DNA from: Agapanthus africanus
Lineage: Eukaryota > Streptophyta > Magnoliopsida > Asparagales > Amaryllidaceae
Assembly: GCA_030015575.1 (NCBI GenBank)
Contig: JASDDO010000026.1
Location: forward strand, 196,255,739-196,319,738
Length of the DNA stretch: 64,000 bases
Direction: 5' to 3'
Part shown: positions 36,603-48,829 of the stretch, piece by piece
Numbering within the stretch: position 1 is the first letter of the stretch
Layout: each line of letters opens with the position of its first letter
Notes under the pieces: model-generated
Seen by the model: the letters and a program-made list of their open reading frames with translations, nothing else
What the model was told of the DNA's origin: nothing
The model's database searches: none
Translations under genes and position numbers: made by a program

Positions 36603-37564
36603 AGTATTGAGGAATCAAGGACTAGTTTTTGCACAGTTATTCCTCTTTCTGTGATTTAATTTTTATGGGTATTTTTAATCGGACTCAAGTGTTGAGAATT
36701 CTGAGGTTTATTTTGTAATCGTAGATTCGATCGGAAAATTTAAATTCTTTAATATTTCCGGATATTTAGAATCTGTTAAAATGTTTGAACGGATATCATT
36801 AACTCAATTTTTCCCGACACAAAAAAATTTTCAAGTGTTGAATCTTTTCTCGAGTTTAAATATTTTGCAAATGCGTGCAAGTTTTGTGGTGGACCCTCTA
36901 GAAGACAACAAACCTTAACTCGATTATGTGACCGTCTTGAACTGCCTTTTGAACCTTCGGGTTTGAGGCAGTACGGCGTGCCACATGTGAGGCGTTGGCT
37001 TGACCCTTCTACGGCTGGACCGCTACTACTGTGACACATTCCGGAATATTTGAACTCCGCTCAAGTGTTGAGCAATTTAGGAAATTTTGGGTATTTGATT
37101 ATCTGTTCGAAAAGTTTAATACTGTCTATTTATCTGGAATGTGATACAATATGTGGAATTCATAGAGTTAGGCATGAAATGCGAAGTATGTGATATTTCG
37201 GATTTACGATGTCTAAAGTGATTGTGGATTCCAAAAATTGTAGTTTTACACTTTCTTTTCTGTGACCGTAAGTGTAGTATGTAGTTGTATTGCCGATTGT
37301 CGTTGCTATACATCGACGACGATCGGTGTATGAATACTTACTTACGTTGATGATATGAGATATTATGTGTGGCTGAGATATGATGTGCAGGATTGTCGCG
37401 ATTGAATAGCCGGGGGTTTTATGTGAGATGAGAGTTTTATATTTTCATTCATGTAAATTCAAATGTAATGTAATATTATTTTATTTGGGGCACTTTCGGG
37501 TTGAGGTTGATGCCACCAGTGTTGTATATTATTTACTTTTCCGCATCAGGATGGACCCAAGGAG

Positions 37565-37569
37565 GGGAG
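37565..37569. other. Target-site duplication of element B (left)
   Basis: GGGAG before TGTAAGTCC; the same GGGAG is at 47700-47704. Confidence 0.9.
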
Positions 37570-39614
37570 TGTAAGTCCACGTTGCCCACCCCGGTGCTTG
37601 CAGGGAGGTGGAAAATGGAATAAAAATCGAATTTTTATCACTTTAGGCAACATGGACTAGACAAAGAAGGATCTTTGCTAAATAAAAACAAGCTAAAGCT
37701 AACTAGAAACTAGCTAAAGGGTAGAATGGTTATACCTAGGGCTTTATGTCCTTCTCTCCTTGCTCCTTGGAGTAGTAGAAAGGGATCACCTTTGTCGTCT
37801 TCATGAGTCGAAGAAGGATCCACCCGAAAGCCTCAACCTTTGGCTTCAACTTCAAGCTAGAAGTAACTAGGGTGCTAGAAGTGCTAGTCCTAAAACCCTA
37901 GATGAGAGTAAAGATTATCAAGAAGAGGTTTTTCTCAAGCTCAAGTGTTTCTCAACACATGAGAGGGGAGAGCTTGAGGGAGAGGAAGAACAAGAGAGAG
38001 AAAGTGAATAATAGAATCAGAGAATAAAACAACCATTCTCACATATATGTGTGAATTATTATAAATTGATAATTAGCTAGATAATTGTCATAGTTAATCA
38101 AGACATGACCATTATCATTTCATTTTTAATGAAAATTGCAAGGATCAAAGAGCATCTTCCAAATGAAATGATGATGGTCAAAGTGTCAACCTAGGTCAAC
38201 AAGTCAAGAAGGTCAAATAGTCAACAACCATAACCATGCACAATTATATTAAACTAATATCAATTAACCATAATACACACATAAGCATTAGGGTTAATAA
38301 AATGACAATAGTCATTAACCCTAATCAAAGTCCTCTCCCTCTGTCTCAAGCAACTGTGCATACGCACCCGTATTCGTGATCCGAGGAACACGAATACAAA
38401 AAGAAAAAAACCAATCCCAAATCATATACTAGGATCTGGCTTAAACCAAAGCCCGCTAGTATAAGCTGTTCGGACGGCAAACGTGCACAAGTGCGCGGAT
38501 GTGAACGAACCCTGTCGCAAAACCATGCGACCTCTACTCATTTTGCCTAAAGGCGAATAGCTCTCTGTGTGGGACTCTAAAGACTCGACACTACGCTGGC
38601 AGTGGGTTTAACCACAGACCGCAAGCGGCACTAGCTGTACTAACGGTCCCCAGGTAGATGTCGATAAGAAGACTGACGAGGTGAACCCCATCTGAACTCC
38701 TACTGAGCCTGTATGTGACAGTCTCCGTACAGTCCGGTCTGTTCGTCTGATACATCGCATGGCTGGCCTAGGGGGGCGGTAAACGTCACTCCCCTAATAG
38801 CGGTACAAGTCGTGTCGGAGTGTAGCCCAGAACACCCTGAGATAACACTGGAAACCTACCAGTATATCTCGCTTGCCCTGGCCAGGGACTACTCGTGTAA
38901 TGGCTCTCCTGGACACAGCGCGATGTCAACCCCCAATACCGGGAGAGACGAATCCTGTCTAACCGTCACTGCCTCCAAGTGCTTCGGGACTACACCCAAA
39001 AACTAGCTGTTTGCACGACTCCTTTGAGCCGTGGTAGGGTAGTAATCAAAGTGCAGTGGGAACACACTCGAGGCGAAGTGACAGTGTCAAGTCAGCGGAC
39101 TAAGCTGTACTCATATCACCTGGGAACTGATAACTGACGATAGGTATAATACCAACCAACAGTCCCCGACGAGTCCTGTCCAGTGTACTCGTAACCTAAC
39201 GAGCACCCGCATACTATCTCAAGTACGACGTACTGACGGCTGTGGGACAGACCGTCTCCCACGCTGGGATGAGAAGTGCATACGCTAGTCTACTCCGGAG
39301 TATCGATGCCCTGTCTCGATAGTCCAACGACCAGGGACCAGTATAAGGATGTGCTTATGGATTACCCAGCTCCCACGAGTGTGAGCGCCATCACAACGCT
39401 GGTAATCAAGCAAAGATCCTAAGGGCTCTACTAATATGTATATCAGCGATATGCTAAAAGAAACACATGCACATATTAAAGCAGAGACAAACCAAGTAGC
39501 ATACTACCATTTCAAGCAAGATTGTATATACAACTGTGAATATCCCAAGCTTCCATCAAGTAATATACAAACTAGTATGATACAGTAATGGCCTCTAGGG
39601 CATATACACTAACA
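37570..39614 (-). mobile_element. 3' LTR of element B (2045 bp)
   Basis: Direct repeat of 45654-47699, TG...CA. Contains a cluster of TTGAC motifs at 38176-38226 and, downstream in sense, a TATATGTG-like run near 38040-38055 followed by a CT-rich stretch, a plausible promoter order (inference). Confidence 0.95.
38176..38226 (-). promoter_or_regulatory. Cluster of six W-box-like TTGAC motifs in B LTR
   Basis: On the minus strand TTGAC occurs six times in about 50 bp, each followed by C, T or A (TTGACC, TTGACT, TTGACA). TTGAC(C/T) is the WRKY-factor W-box. Repeated in the 5' LTR at 46260-46310. Binding is inferred. Confidence 0.55.
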
Positions 39615-39629
39615 ATCTCCCATTTGCAC
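39615..39629 (-). other. Polypurine tract, element B
   Basis: Sense GTGCAAATGGGAGAT, one change from A, directly before the LTR. Confidence 0.88.
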
Positions 39630-42600
39630 TAAGGCCATATACTGGCGTATCGAAGACCTATCATCTCGATCAGCCGCTCGAACTGAGTCTAGGGCAAGGC
39701 CTTGGTGAATGGATCTGCTGTGTTATCTTCTGAAGCAACCTTCCGAACCTCGATCTCCTGGCGATCCACGATCTCCCTGATCAGGTGATACCGCCTCAAG
39801 ATGTGTCTGGATTTCTGATGGGACCTGGGTTCCTTCGCTAAAGCTATAGCCCCATTGTTGTCGCAATACAGAGGTATTGGGTCAACAATGGACGGAACCA
39901 CCTGAAGTTCTTTCAAGAACTTCCTCATCCAGACAGCTTCTTTTGCGGCATCAGATGCAGCGATGTATTCCGCTTCCATAGTCGAGTCGGCAACGGTTTC
40001 CTGTTTAGAGCTCTTCCAACACACCGCCCCTCTATTGAGGGTGAAGACAAAACCCGACATGGACTTGGAATCATCCTTGTCACTCTGGAAGCTGGAGTCA
40101 GCAAAGGCCTCAATCTGGAGGTCTTTTCCGCCATACACCAAGAACATCTCCTTAGTCCTTCTCAGGTACTTGAGAATGTTCTTTACTGCTATCCAATGTT
40201 TCTCCCCAGGGTTTGACTGATACCTGCTTACCACACACAGTGCATAAGCCACATCCGGTCTGGTACACAACATCGCATACATTATAGAGCCTACCGCAGA
40301 AGCGTAGGGTATAATAGACATGCGATCCCTCTCCAAATCAGTCTTAGGAGACATCTCTTTGGAGAGGGTGATCCCGTGACAAGCCGGTAGATTACCGCGC
40401 TTGGAATCTTCCATACTGAATCTCTTCAGTATGGTGTCGATGTACCTGGACTGTGAAAGTCCTAATATCCTCTTGGATCTGTCACGGTAGATCCGGATAC
40501 CCAGAATGTATGAGGCATCACACAGGTCTTTCATGGAGAACATGTGTAACAAGAACCCCTTGACAGATTGTAGCATAGGAATGTCATATCCTATTAAGAG
40601 AATGTCATCCACGTATAAAACGAGGAATACTACAGTTCTCGCTACAAATCTACAATAGATGCATGGTTCATCTGGATTTTTGATAAAGCCAAATTCCTTG
40701 ACCGTCTCATCAAAACAGATGTTCCAACTCCGCGATGCCTGCTTTAGTCCATAAATGGACTTAAGCAACTTGCACACCTTTCCGCTGCTCCCACTCTGAA
40801 TGAAACCCTCTGGCTGTTCCATATAGACACACTCCTCTAAATGTCCATTTAGAAAAGCGGTCTTTACATCCATCTGCCAAATTTCATAATCGTGGAAGGC
40901 AGCAATGGCAAGAAGGATCCGAATGGATTTCAGCATAGCTACTGGAGAAAAGGTTTCGTCATAGTCCAAACCAGGTCGCTGACGAAAACCCTTTGCTACC
41001 AGTCTAGCTTTATAGGTCTCAACCTGTCCATCTACACCAATCTTCCTTTTGAAGATCCACTTGCATCCTACGGGTTTTACCCCATCTGGAGCAATGTCCA
41101 ACGTCCATACTTTGTTGGTGTACATGGACTCCATTTCGGTCTGCATTGCATCCAGCCATTTTACCGAGTCGACGCTCTGAATGGCTTGCTGGAAGCTAGT
41201 AGGTTCATCACAATCTATGATGCAATCCTCTCTATCCCCATCAATGAGAAAACCGTAGTATCTCTCGGACGGATGAGACTGCCTACTACTCCTGCGGAGT
41301 GGCGTGGGAATGTCCTGATCTTTCGAACCCTCTGGTTCTACTAAGCTTTCAGTAATAGCTCGTGGTTGTGGAATTTCTTCCAGTTCTATTGCGTTCCCAC
41401 TTATTTCTTTTTCTATGAACTGGTGTTCTAGAAAGTGGGCATGGCGAGAAACAAAAACCTTTTGTTCCTCTTCGCAATAGAAGAAATATCCCTTGGAGTT
41501 CTTTGGATATCCCACAAACTTTCACTGTACTGAGCGTGCCTCGAGCTTGTCCGCATGCTGCTTTTTTACAAAAGCTGGACATCCCCATGTCTTAATGTGA
41601 TTAAGATAGGGTCTCTTCCCACACCACATCTGATATGGTGTAGTAGGCACAGTCTTAGTTGGAACTCGGTTCAAAAGGTATGCAGCTGATTCTAACGCAT
41701 ATCCCCAGAACGATCGCGGCAACTCAGCGTTACTCATCATGGACCGTACCATATCCAATAGGGTTCGGTTCCGTCTCTCCGACACACCGTTATGTTGCGG
41801 AGTGTATGGAGGAGTAAGCTGAGAGAGAATTCCATTCTCTTTTAAGTAACCCAGGAACTCGGCACTCAAGTATTCACCACCTCGATCAGATCTCAGTGCC
41901 TTGATACTTTTGCCTGTTTGTTTTTCTACTTCATTCTTGTATTCCTGGAATTTTTCAAAAGCCTCGGATTTATGTTTCATTAAGAAGACATAACCGTACC
42001 TTGAAAAGTCATCCATAAAAGTAATGAAGTAAGAATAACCGCTTCGTACATGTGTAGACAGTGGACCGCACACGTCGCTGTGTACGAGTCCCAAGAGCTC
42101 GCTCGCTCTTACTCCGTGTCCAGTGAATGGAGTCTTTGTCATTTTTCCTTTGAGACAGGATTGACAAGTTGCATACGATTGATATTCGAACGGATCCAAA
42201 TATCCTTCTGCATGTATCTTAGTCAACCTTCTCTCATTGATGTGACCCAGTCTACAATGCCATAAGAAAGTTTTATTGATTTCTGGAGACTTTCTTTTGT
42301 GTGTATTCTGGACATTGAAAATCTGTGGTTGGTTTAAAACGTATATACCGTTGTTCAATGTACCTGACCCAATCAAAACTTGATTAAGGTGAATGTTCAC
42401 TACATTACTTACAAATGCAAATTCATAACCTTCTTTAGATAATAAAGATACAGAAATGATATTACAGGTTGCATTTGGTACATAATAACAACTACGCAAA
42501 ACCAAAAATTGTCCATCTGACAGTCCCAGGTGATAGTCCCCCACGGCCTCAGCATCCATGCTAGCACCGTTTGCAACTCTGAGGGTCATGTCACCTGCCT

Positions 42601-43579
42601 TCAAAACTCTACACTTTCTCAACGCCTGCAAAGAATTATAGATATGAGATCCTGATCTGGTATCCAATACCCAGGATGTAGAGTTTATTGATAGACAGTT
42701 CTCAATAACATACACACCTGAAGCTGAAGCCGTAACTCGCTTCAAATCCTGTGTTCTGGCCTTCCAAGCCTTGCAATCCTGTTTCCAGTGACCACTTTTG
42801 TGACAGTAGAAGCATTCTTCCTTCCCCACCAGCTTACCCGCTACCTTTGTTTCTTTTCCTTTTTCCTTCGTATCCACTTTACTGACACCGCTTCTTGGTT
42901 TGGCGGGGGCTTTCTTCTTCTTACCCTTGGCTTTCGCCCTGGATCTAGAAGAGGAAGATCCTCCTACAAACAAAGTGGATGTCTCCCTACTTTTCTGTAG
43001 GGTGCCCTCTGCACTCCTCCGCATGTTGAGGAGCTCTGAAAGTTCAACTTCCTTTTCCTGTAAGTTGAAGTTCAGGATGAACTGGGCGTAAGTGGAAGGA
43101 AGGGACTGGAGAATCAAGTCCGTATAGAGCTCATTCTCCAACGTGGTCCCAACTTCTGCGAGCTCCTCTATGTAGCCAATCATCTTAAGCACGTGTTCCG
43201 CTACCGATGATCCGACGGCCAACTTTGCCGAAAACAACTTCTTCGACACTTCGTATCTGGCGATACGAGACTGCTCTCCATACAGTTCTTTTGTATGAAG
43301 AAATATGGACTCTAGGTCCATATTCTCGTGCCTCCTCTGATGTTCGTTGTCCATCGAGGCAAGTACGAGGCATTTGGCCTTCACGCAATCTACTTCCCAT
43401 GTCTTACGGATTTCCCTATCCGCGACACTGGTTTTGGGACCTGGGACAGGGGGAGATTTGGTGGTAAGGACATACCCCAGCTTGTCGTAAGTGATTGCCA
43501 TCTTGACATTCCTGAGCCAATCTTTGTAGTTTGGCCCTGTCAGTATATTTTTATCTAGTAATAACTTAAGTCCGGTCAT
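39629..43579 (-). pseudogene. Copia gag-pol polyprotein of element B (two nonsense codons)
   Basis: Reading from ATG at 43577-43579. Gag about residues 1-285 with a capsid-like helical part, a Lys/Ser-rich linker (about 205-250) and an intact zinc knuckle C256-X2-C259-X4-H264-X4-C269. Protease follows, but the active-site DTG reads DTR (306-308; codon at 42656-42658). Integrase zinc site and D,D(35)E residues are present. An in-frame TGA at 41522-41524 cuts the frame in the integrase C-terminal part; the same frame then continues for over 600 codons through reverse transcriptase (YVDD) and RNase H. A TAG at 39689-39691 removes the last ~20 residues before the ancestral stop at 39629-39631. 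No frameshift seen. The start choice follows the acceptor-like site and alignment to A. Confidence 0.93.
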
Positions 43580-43591
43580 GTTGAATGGTCG

Positions 43592-43616
43592 CTGCAATTA
43601 GGAGAGAGAAAAGAAA
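43592..43616 (-). promoter_or_regulatory. Splice-acceptor-like site before gag, element B
   Basis: Sense CTTTTCTCTCTCCTAATTGCAG with a CTAAT branch-like motif; AG at 43592-43593, 13 nt before the gag ATG. Confidence 0.55.
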
Positions 43617-44077
43617 CACTTTAGCATGATGCTCTTGCAAGTTTAGAGTGGTTTTTAGTTTGTCTAAACAGGATGGCTCCCACTGTCTCTTGAATCCCTT
43701 CTCAAACCGTAAAGAAAGGATTAGTCAGGATCAATCTCACCGTACAATACTTGCTTAACCGTTCAGCCAGGCCAGTGTCGGTACTTCGAGGGAGGTTTTC
43801 CAATGCTTTCGCGAAGTTCCTTAATTAAGTAATCTCTTTTCCCTGTGGGCGTAGCCCCGCTAACACCTTTCTAGACACCTACTAGATTTATAGCATTGAT
43901 CGTTAAGTAAGAGTTTTCCCGAGGAGTAGCATATACTCACAGTAGGATCGGGATCCAAATATCATCGTGTGATAAAACCGAAGGAATCCTACCAGAATCA
44001 TCACATTCCAAATGGTATGCAGCGCTAGCAAGTTTCAGTACTTATGAAACTCCCGATGTGGATTTTTTCCCCATGCT

Positions 44078-44287
44078 CTTATGACCTTGACTTTGGCCAA
44101 AATATCATAAGTCACATGTCAAGTTCTACCCGTCATTCTCCTGGTTAATTTGGACCCACCCGTACCTACCCTTGACTTTGGCGAAAATGGCAGCACGACT
44201 GTCCCAAACCAACGCATCTATCTATGCTGCACATGAATACCCAATAGCTACCAATCACTATGCCTTGACTTTGGCCAAAATACATAG
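44078..44287 (-). repeat. Three leader hairpins, element B
   Basis: Plus-strand cores TTGACTTTGGCCAA (44087-44100), TTGACTTTGGCGAA (44172-44185), TTGACTTTGGCCAA (44265-44278). Outer stems CTTATGA (44078-44084) with TCATAAG (44105-44111), CGTACCTACC (44161-44170) with GGCAGCACG (44189-44197, imperfect), CTATG (44258-44262) with CATAG (44283-44287). The flanking leader (43617-44077 and 44288-45398) is non-coding, with the shared CATTCGCATTCGCC block at about 44575. Confidence 0.85.
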
Positions 44288-45398
44288 CTTGAATACTTTT
44301 TAACCATTCATGTGGAATGACGGAGGGCTACGAATGGTTTTGGCGAAACCGTGAACGTAGTGAACTTGATATAATCGATGGAACGAGATAGCTTTTAAAA
44401 GGAGTGGTTCAAGCTCCGCGTTTAAAAGTTTAGTTTTGAAAAGAATCGAGTGGTTTTCAAAGTGTTCCAATCGACTTTTAGTTGGTTTATTTTCTTGCAT
44501 TAGTTCTTTTAATGCGTCCCATCATTTAATCCTACCGTTGCAGGAAACAACCAAAATATGACGTACGCTTATGCCATTCGCATTCGCCACGGGGCCCCGT
44601 CATCACCCGTTAGGTTACTTAACTAACGACAGAGCGGGGGCTGGGCTAGCGCGGCTGTAAAACATAAGCAACGCCTAAATAGTTATAATATATAAATATA
44701 TAGCAATGATAGACATTACAGATCACAGATGAATACATTGGATATACTAGGAATCCGCAATCCGTTCGAGCCTGCAATGAAAAGCGGATTACACGGTCGC
44801 GGTGAATAGCCAATACCCCATCCAAGACCCCTACGGGTGCGGCAAACTACCCGCCAAGTACCCGAAGCGAAGCAACCTCCCTCACCACCGTGAGGAGGCC
44901 ACTCGGCACTTCGAGATACCTGGTAGTTTGTGCACCCCCTCCATGGGTCTATCCTAGGAGCAAAAACAGTAAAAAGAATTATACAATGACGGCTACAACC
45001 CCGACCCGGTTGTGCGGCCATACAAATAATATTACATCAATTTACATGTTACAATGAATGAAAGAAAAAGAAACACTCATCTCACATCCACCCCGGCTAT
45101 TCACCCGCGACAATCCAACGCATTCATATACACATACCATCATCAAACACAGATCACAGATATGTATAACCCCCACTAATCGACATATAGCGATTAGCCG
45201 ACGTTGAATACATATAAACATTACAGATATAACCCTTTAGTCAAAGTGTATTGATGTTCGATCAAAAATACGGATTTATAGGCCCCCAAAAACAAATTTC
45301 TTTTCTGGAAAACCTGGGCACATATAAACCATCTTAAAAATCCCAAAACCATGCCAGAAGAACACTGCACCAAACTCGACCCAGAGCCAAGCCAAAAC

Positions 45399-45445
45399 GG
45401 CCGCGGTTGCGCGGCAATAGCTTGCTATTGCCGCGGAACCGCGGC
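45399..45445 (-). other. GC-rich leader hairpin, element B
   Basis: GGCCGCGGTTGCGCGGC (45399-45415) and GCCGCGGAACCGCGGC (45430-45445) with AATAGC and GCTATT extending the stem to about 22 bp, 2-nt loop; about 195-250 nt after the primer-binding site. Confidence 0.75.
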
Positions 45446-45640
45446 TCTTTGAGCGAGTCACTGGATCGTTTTTGGTGGCTTTCTTCACAAAACCCTGAGA
45501 TGATTTTTGGAGTATGATTTATTTTATTTTGAACAGGAAAAATTTTAAAAGAAACTTGGGTTTTTGTAAACTCGGTTTTGCGATTTTTTCCGATTGAACT
45601 TCCATACACTTTACTACCTAACTAGTTTATGTTTAGTTAG

Positions 45641-45652
45641 GCTCTGATACCA
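45641..45652 (-). other. Primer-binding site (initiator Met tRNA), element B
   Basis: Sense TGGTATCAGAGC, exact; one base from the 5' LTR end at 45654. Confidence 0.92.
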
Positions 45653-45653
45653 C

Positions 45654-47699
45654 TGTAAGTCCACGTTGCCCACCCCGGTGCTTGCGGGGAGGCGGAAAAC
45701 GGAATAAAAATCGAATTTTTATCACTTTAGGCAACATGGACTAGACAAAGAACGATCTTTGCTAAACAAAAACAAGCTAAAGCTAACTAGAAACTAGCTA
45801 AAGGGTAGAATGGTTATACCAAGGGCTTTATGTCCTTCTCTCCTTGCTCCTTGGAGTAGTAGAAAGGGATCACCTTTGTCGTCTTCTTGAGTCGAAGAAG
45901 GATCCACCCGAAAGCCTCAACCTTTGGCTTCAACTTCAAGCTAGAAGTAACTAGGGTGCTAGAAGTGCTAGTCCTAACACCCTAGGTGAGAGTAAAGATT
46001 ATCAAGAAGAGGTTTTTCTCAAGCTCAAGTGTTTCTCAACACATGAGAGGGGAGAGCTTGAGGGAGAGGAAGAACAAGAGAGAGAAAGTGAATGATAGAA
46101 TGAGAGAATAAAACAACCATTCTCACATATATGTGTGAATTATTATAAATTGATAATTAGCTAGATAATTATCATGGTTAATCAAGACATGACCATTATC
46201 ATTTCATTTTTAATGCAAATTGCAAGGATCAAAGAGCATCTTCCAAATGAAATGATGATGGTCAAAGTGTCAACCTAGGTCAACAAGTCAAGAAGGTCAA
46301 ATAGTCAACAACCATAACCATGCACAATTATATTAAACTAATATCAATTAACCATAATACACACATAAGCATTAGGGTTAATAAAATGACAATAGTCATT
46401 AACCCTAATCAAATTCCTCTCCCTCTGTCTCAAGCAACTGTGCATACGCACCCGTATTCGTGATCCGAGGAACACGAATACAAAGAGAAAAAAACCAATC
46501 CCAAATCATATACTAGGATCTGGCTTAAACCAAAGCCCGCTAGTATAAGCTGTCAGGACAGCAAACGTGCACAAGTGCGTGGATGTGAACGAACCCTATC
46601 GCAAAACCATGCGACCTCTACTCATTTTGCCTAAAGGCGAATAGCTCTCTGTGTGGGACTCTAAAGACTCGACACTACGCTGGCAGTGGGTTTAACCACA
46701 GACCGCAAGCGGCACTAGCTGTACGTAACGGTCCCCACGTAGATGTCGATAAGAAGACTGACGAGGTGAACCCCATCTGAACTCCTACTGAGCCTGTATA
46801 TGACAGTCTCCGTACAGTCCGGTCTGTTCGTCCGATACATCGCATGGCGGGCCTAGGGGGGCGGTGAACATCAGTCCCCTAATAGCGGTACAAGTCGTGT
46901 CGGAGTGTAGCCCAGAACACCCTGAGATAACACTGGAAACCTACCAGTATATCTCGCTTGCCCTGGCCAGGGACTACTCATGTAATGGCTCTCCTGGACA
47001 CAGCGCGATGTCAACCCCCAATACCGGGATAGACGAATCCTGTCTAACCGTCACTGCCTCTAAGTGCTTCGGGACTGCACCCAAAAACTACCTGTTTGCA
47101 CGACTCCTTTGAGCCGTGGTAGGGTAGTAATCAAAGTGCAGTGGGAACACACTCGAGGCGAAGTGACAGTGTCAAGTCAGTGGACTAAGCTGTACTCATG
47201 TCACCTGGGAACTGATAACTGACGATAGGTATAATACCAACCAACAGTCCCCGACGAGTCCTGTCCAGTGTACTCGTAACCTAACGAGCACCCGCATACT
47301 ATCTCAAGTACGACGTACTGACGGCTGTGGGATAGACCGTCTCCCACGCTGGGATGAGAAGCGCATACGCTAGTCTACTCCGGAGTATCGATGCCCTGTC
47401 TCGATAGTCCAACGACCAGGGACCAGTATAAGGATGTGCTTATGGATTACCCAGCTCCCACGAGTGTGAGCGCCATCACAACGCTGGTAATCAAGCAAAG
47501 ATCCTAAGGGCTCTACTAATATGTATATCAGCGATATGCTAAAAGAAACACATGCACATATTAAAGCAGAGACAAACCAAGTAGCATACTACCATTTCGA
47601 GCAAGATTGTATATACAACTGTGAATATCCCAAGCTTCCATCAAGTAATATACAAACTAGTTTGTTACAGTAATGGCCTCTAGGGCATATACACTAACA
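45654..47699 (-). mobile_element. 5' LTR of element B (2046 bp)
   Basis: Near-identical direct repeat of 37570-39614, including the TTGAC cluster (46260-46310). Followed by GGGAG at 47700-47704, after which the leader of D resumes. Confidence 0.95.
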
Positions 47700-48240
47700 G
47701 GGAGCACAGGTGACCGGGTACTGGGGTTCAGTGGGAGGCCATCTCGAGGAGTCGAGACCGGGTCTCCTAAACTCCAGAATTTGTAGGGTCGCTTGCCGCT
47801 CTCGTAGGGGTCCAGGGTGTGGGCTTGACTATTCATCGCGGCTGTGGAATCCATATTTTCTATTGTTGGCTAAATACTAAATACGGACGTCCTAATATAT
47901 ACCACATTATATCTATGTTTCTGCTGCGATATCTGTGATGTGATCATTTGATATGTTATGATGGATACAGTATATAGTATATATGATATATTATATAGAC
48001 GTTACTTATGTTTTACACCCGCACTAGCCCTGCCCTGCTCTGTCGTTAGTTACCTAACCTAACGGTGCATGAGGGGACATCGAGGCGAATGCGGATGGCA
48101 TAAGTGTACGTCGTATTTATCTGTGATGCTTAGGAAGCATAAGCTGATGGGATTTTTTATTAATGAGATTAATAAAAAAAAAGAAATCTAAAAGATGTTG
48201 TAGAATCAAAACTTTATAAAAAGGGTAGCTACAGTTTTTC

Positions 48241-48477
48241 TTTGCATAGTGGTATATATGATATACCCTGCACCTTATTCGATGAGGAAAGAGCCGAGAT
48301 CCCTTCACCGGGAGTGACCTCTTTAGCGAAACTGGCAGATGCTACAAAACTCGGTTTGTCTTTTGATTGCTTTTAGAGTTTTGCTTTGCACAGTGATATA
48401 TATGATATGTCCTGCACCTTACTCGATGAGGAAAGAGCCGAGATCCCTTCACCGGGAGTGACCTCTTTAGCAAAACT
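48241..48477 (+). repeat. Pair of about 92-bp direct repeats in leader, element D
   Basis: Copies 48241-48333 and 48385-48477 share TATATATGATAT, CCTGCACC, GATGAGGAAAGAGCCGAGAT and CCCTTCACCGGGAGTGACCT. Orthologous to those in C and E. Confidence 0.8.
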
Positions 48478-48623
48478 AATGAAAGCCTCAAAAACACTCC
48501 ATTTCAAAATTTCACTTGATTCTACGACGATATCAAGTTCATTACGCAATAGGTTTTCAGAAAAATCTGTCGTAGCCCTCCGTCATTTCAGATAAAGACT
48601 ATTTAGTATTCGTGTTGCCTTTG

Positions 48624-48829
48624 TTGACCTCTGTCAAGGCGTAGTGTGCGGTAGCTAACTAGTAATTATCTGTAAAGCATGTGATGTGATTGGATTAGGG
48701 TAGTCGTACGACCTTGTTGACCTCTGTCAAGGGTCTTGCGAGTGGGTTTGATTCAATCAAGAAATGACGGGTTGAACTTGACTAGTGCACTATGGTTTGT
48801 TGACCTCTGTCAAGGTCATAGCACACTAG
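48624..48829 (+). repeat. Three leader hairpins, element D
   Basis: The core TTGACCTCTGTCAA is identical three times, at 48624-48637, 48717-48730 and 48800-48813: a perfect 5-bp inner stem TTGAC/GTCAA with loop CTCT. The third has the outer stem CTAGTGCACTATG (48782-48794) with CATAGCACACTAG (48817-48829), two mismatches. Flanking leader 47705-48240 and 48830-49230 is non-coding. Confidence 0.85.

Larger units (their letters stand above)
37570..47699 (-). mobile_element. Copia element B, complete (10.13 kb) with both LTRs
   Basis: Full-length minus-strand copia element: 5' LTR 45654-47699, primer-binding site 45641-45652, leader, gag-pol 39629-43579, polypurine tract 39615-39629, 3' LTR 37570-39614, perfect GGGAG duplication. 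LTRs differ at very few places by eye, fewer than in A, so this is probably the youngest insertion here. It is related to A (same leader plan without the paired 92-bp repeats) but its LTR is clearly a different subfamily. Confidence 0.95.
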
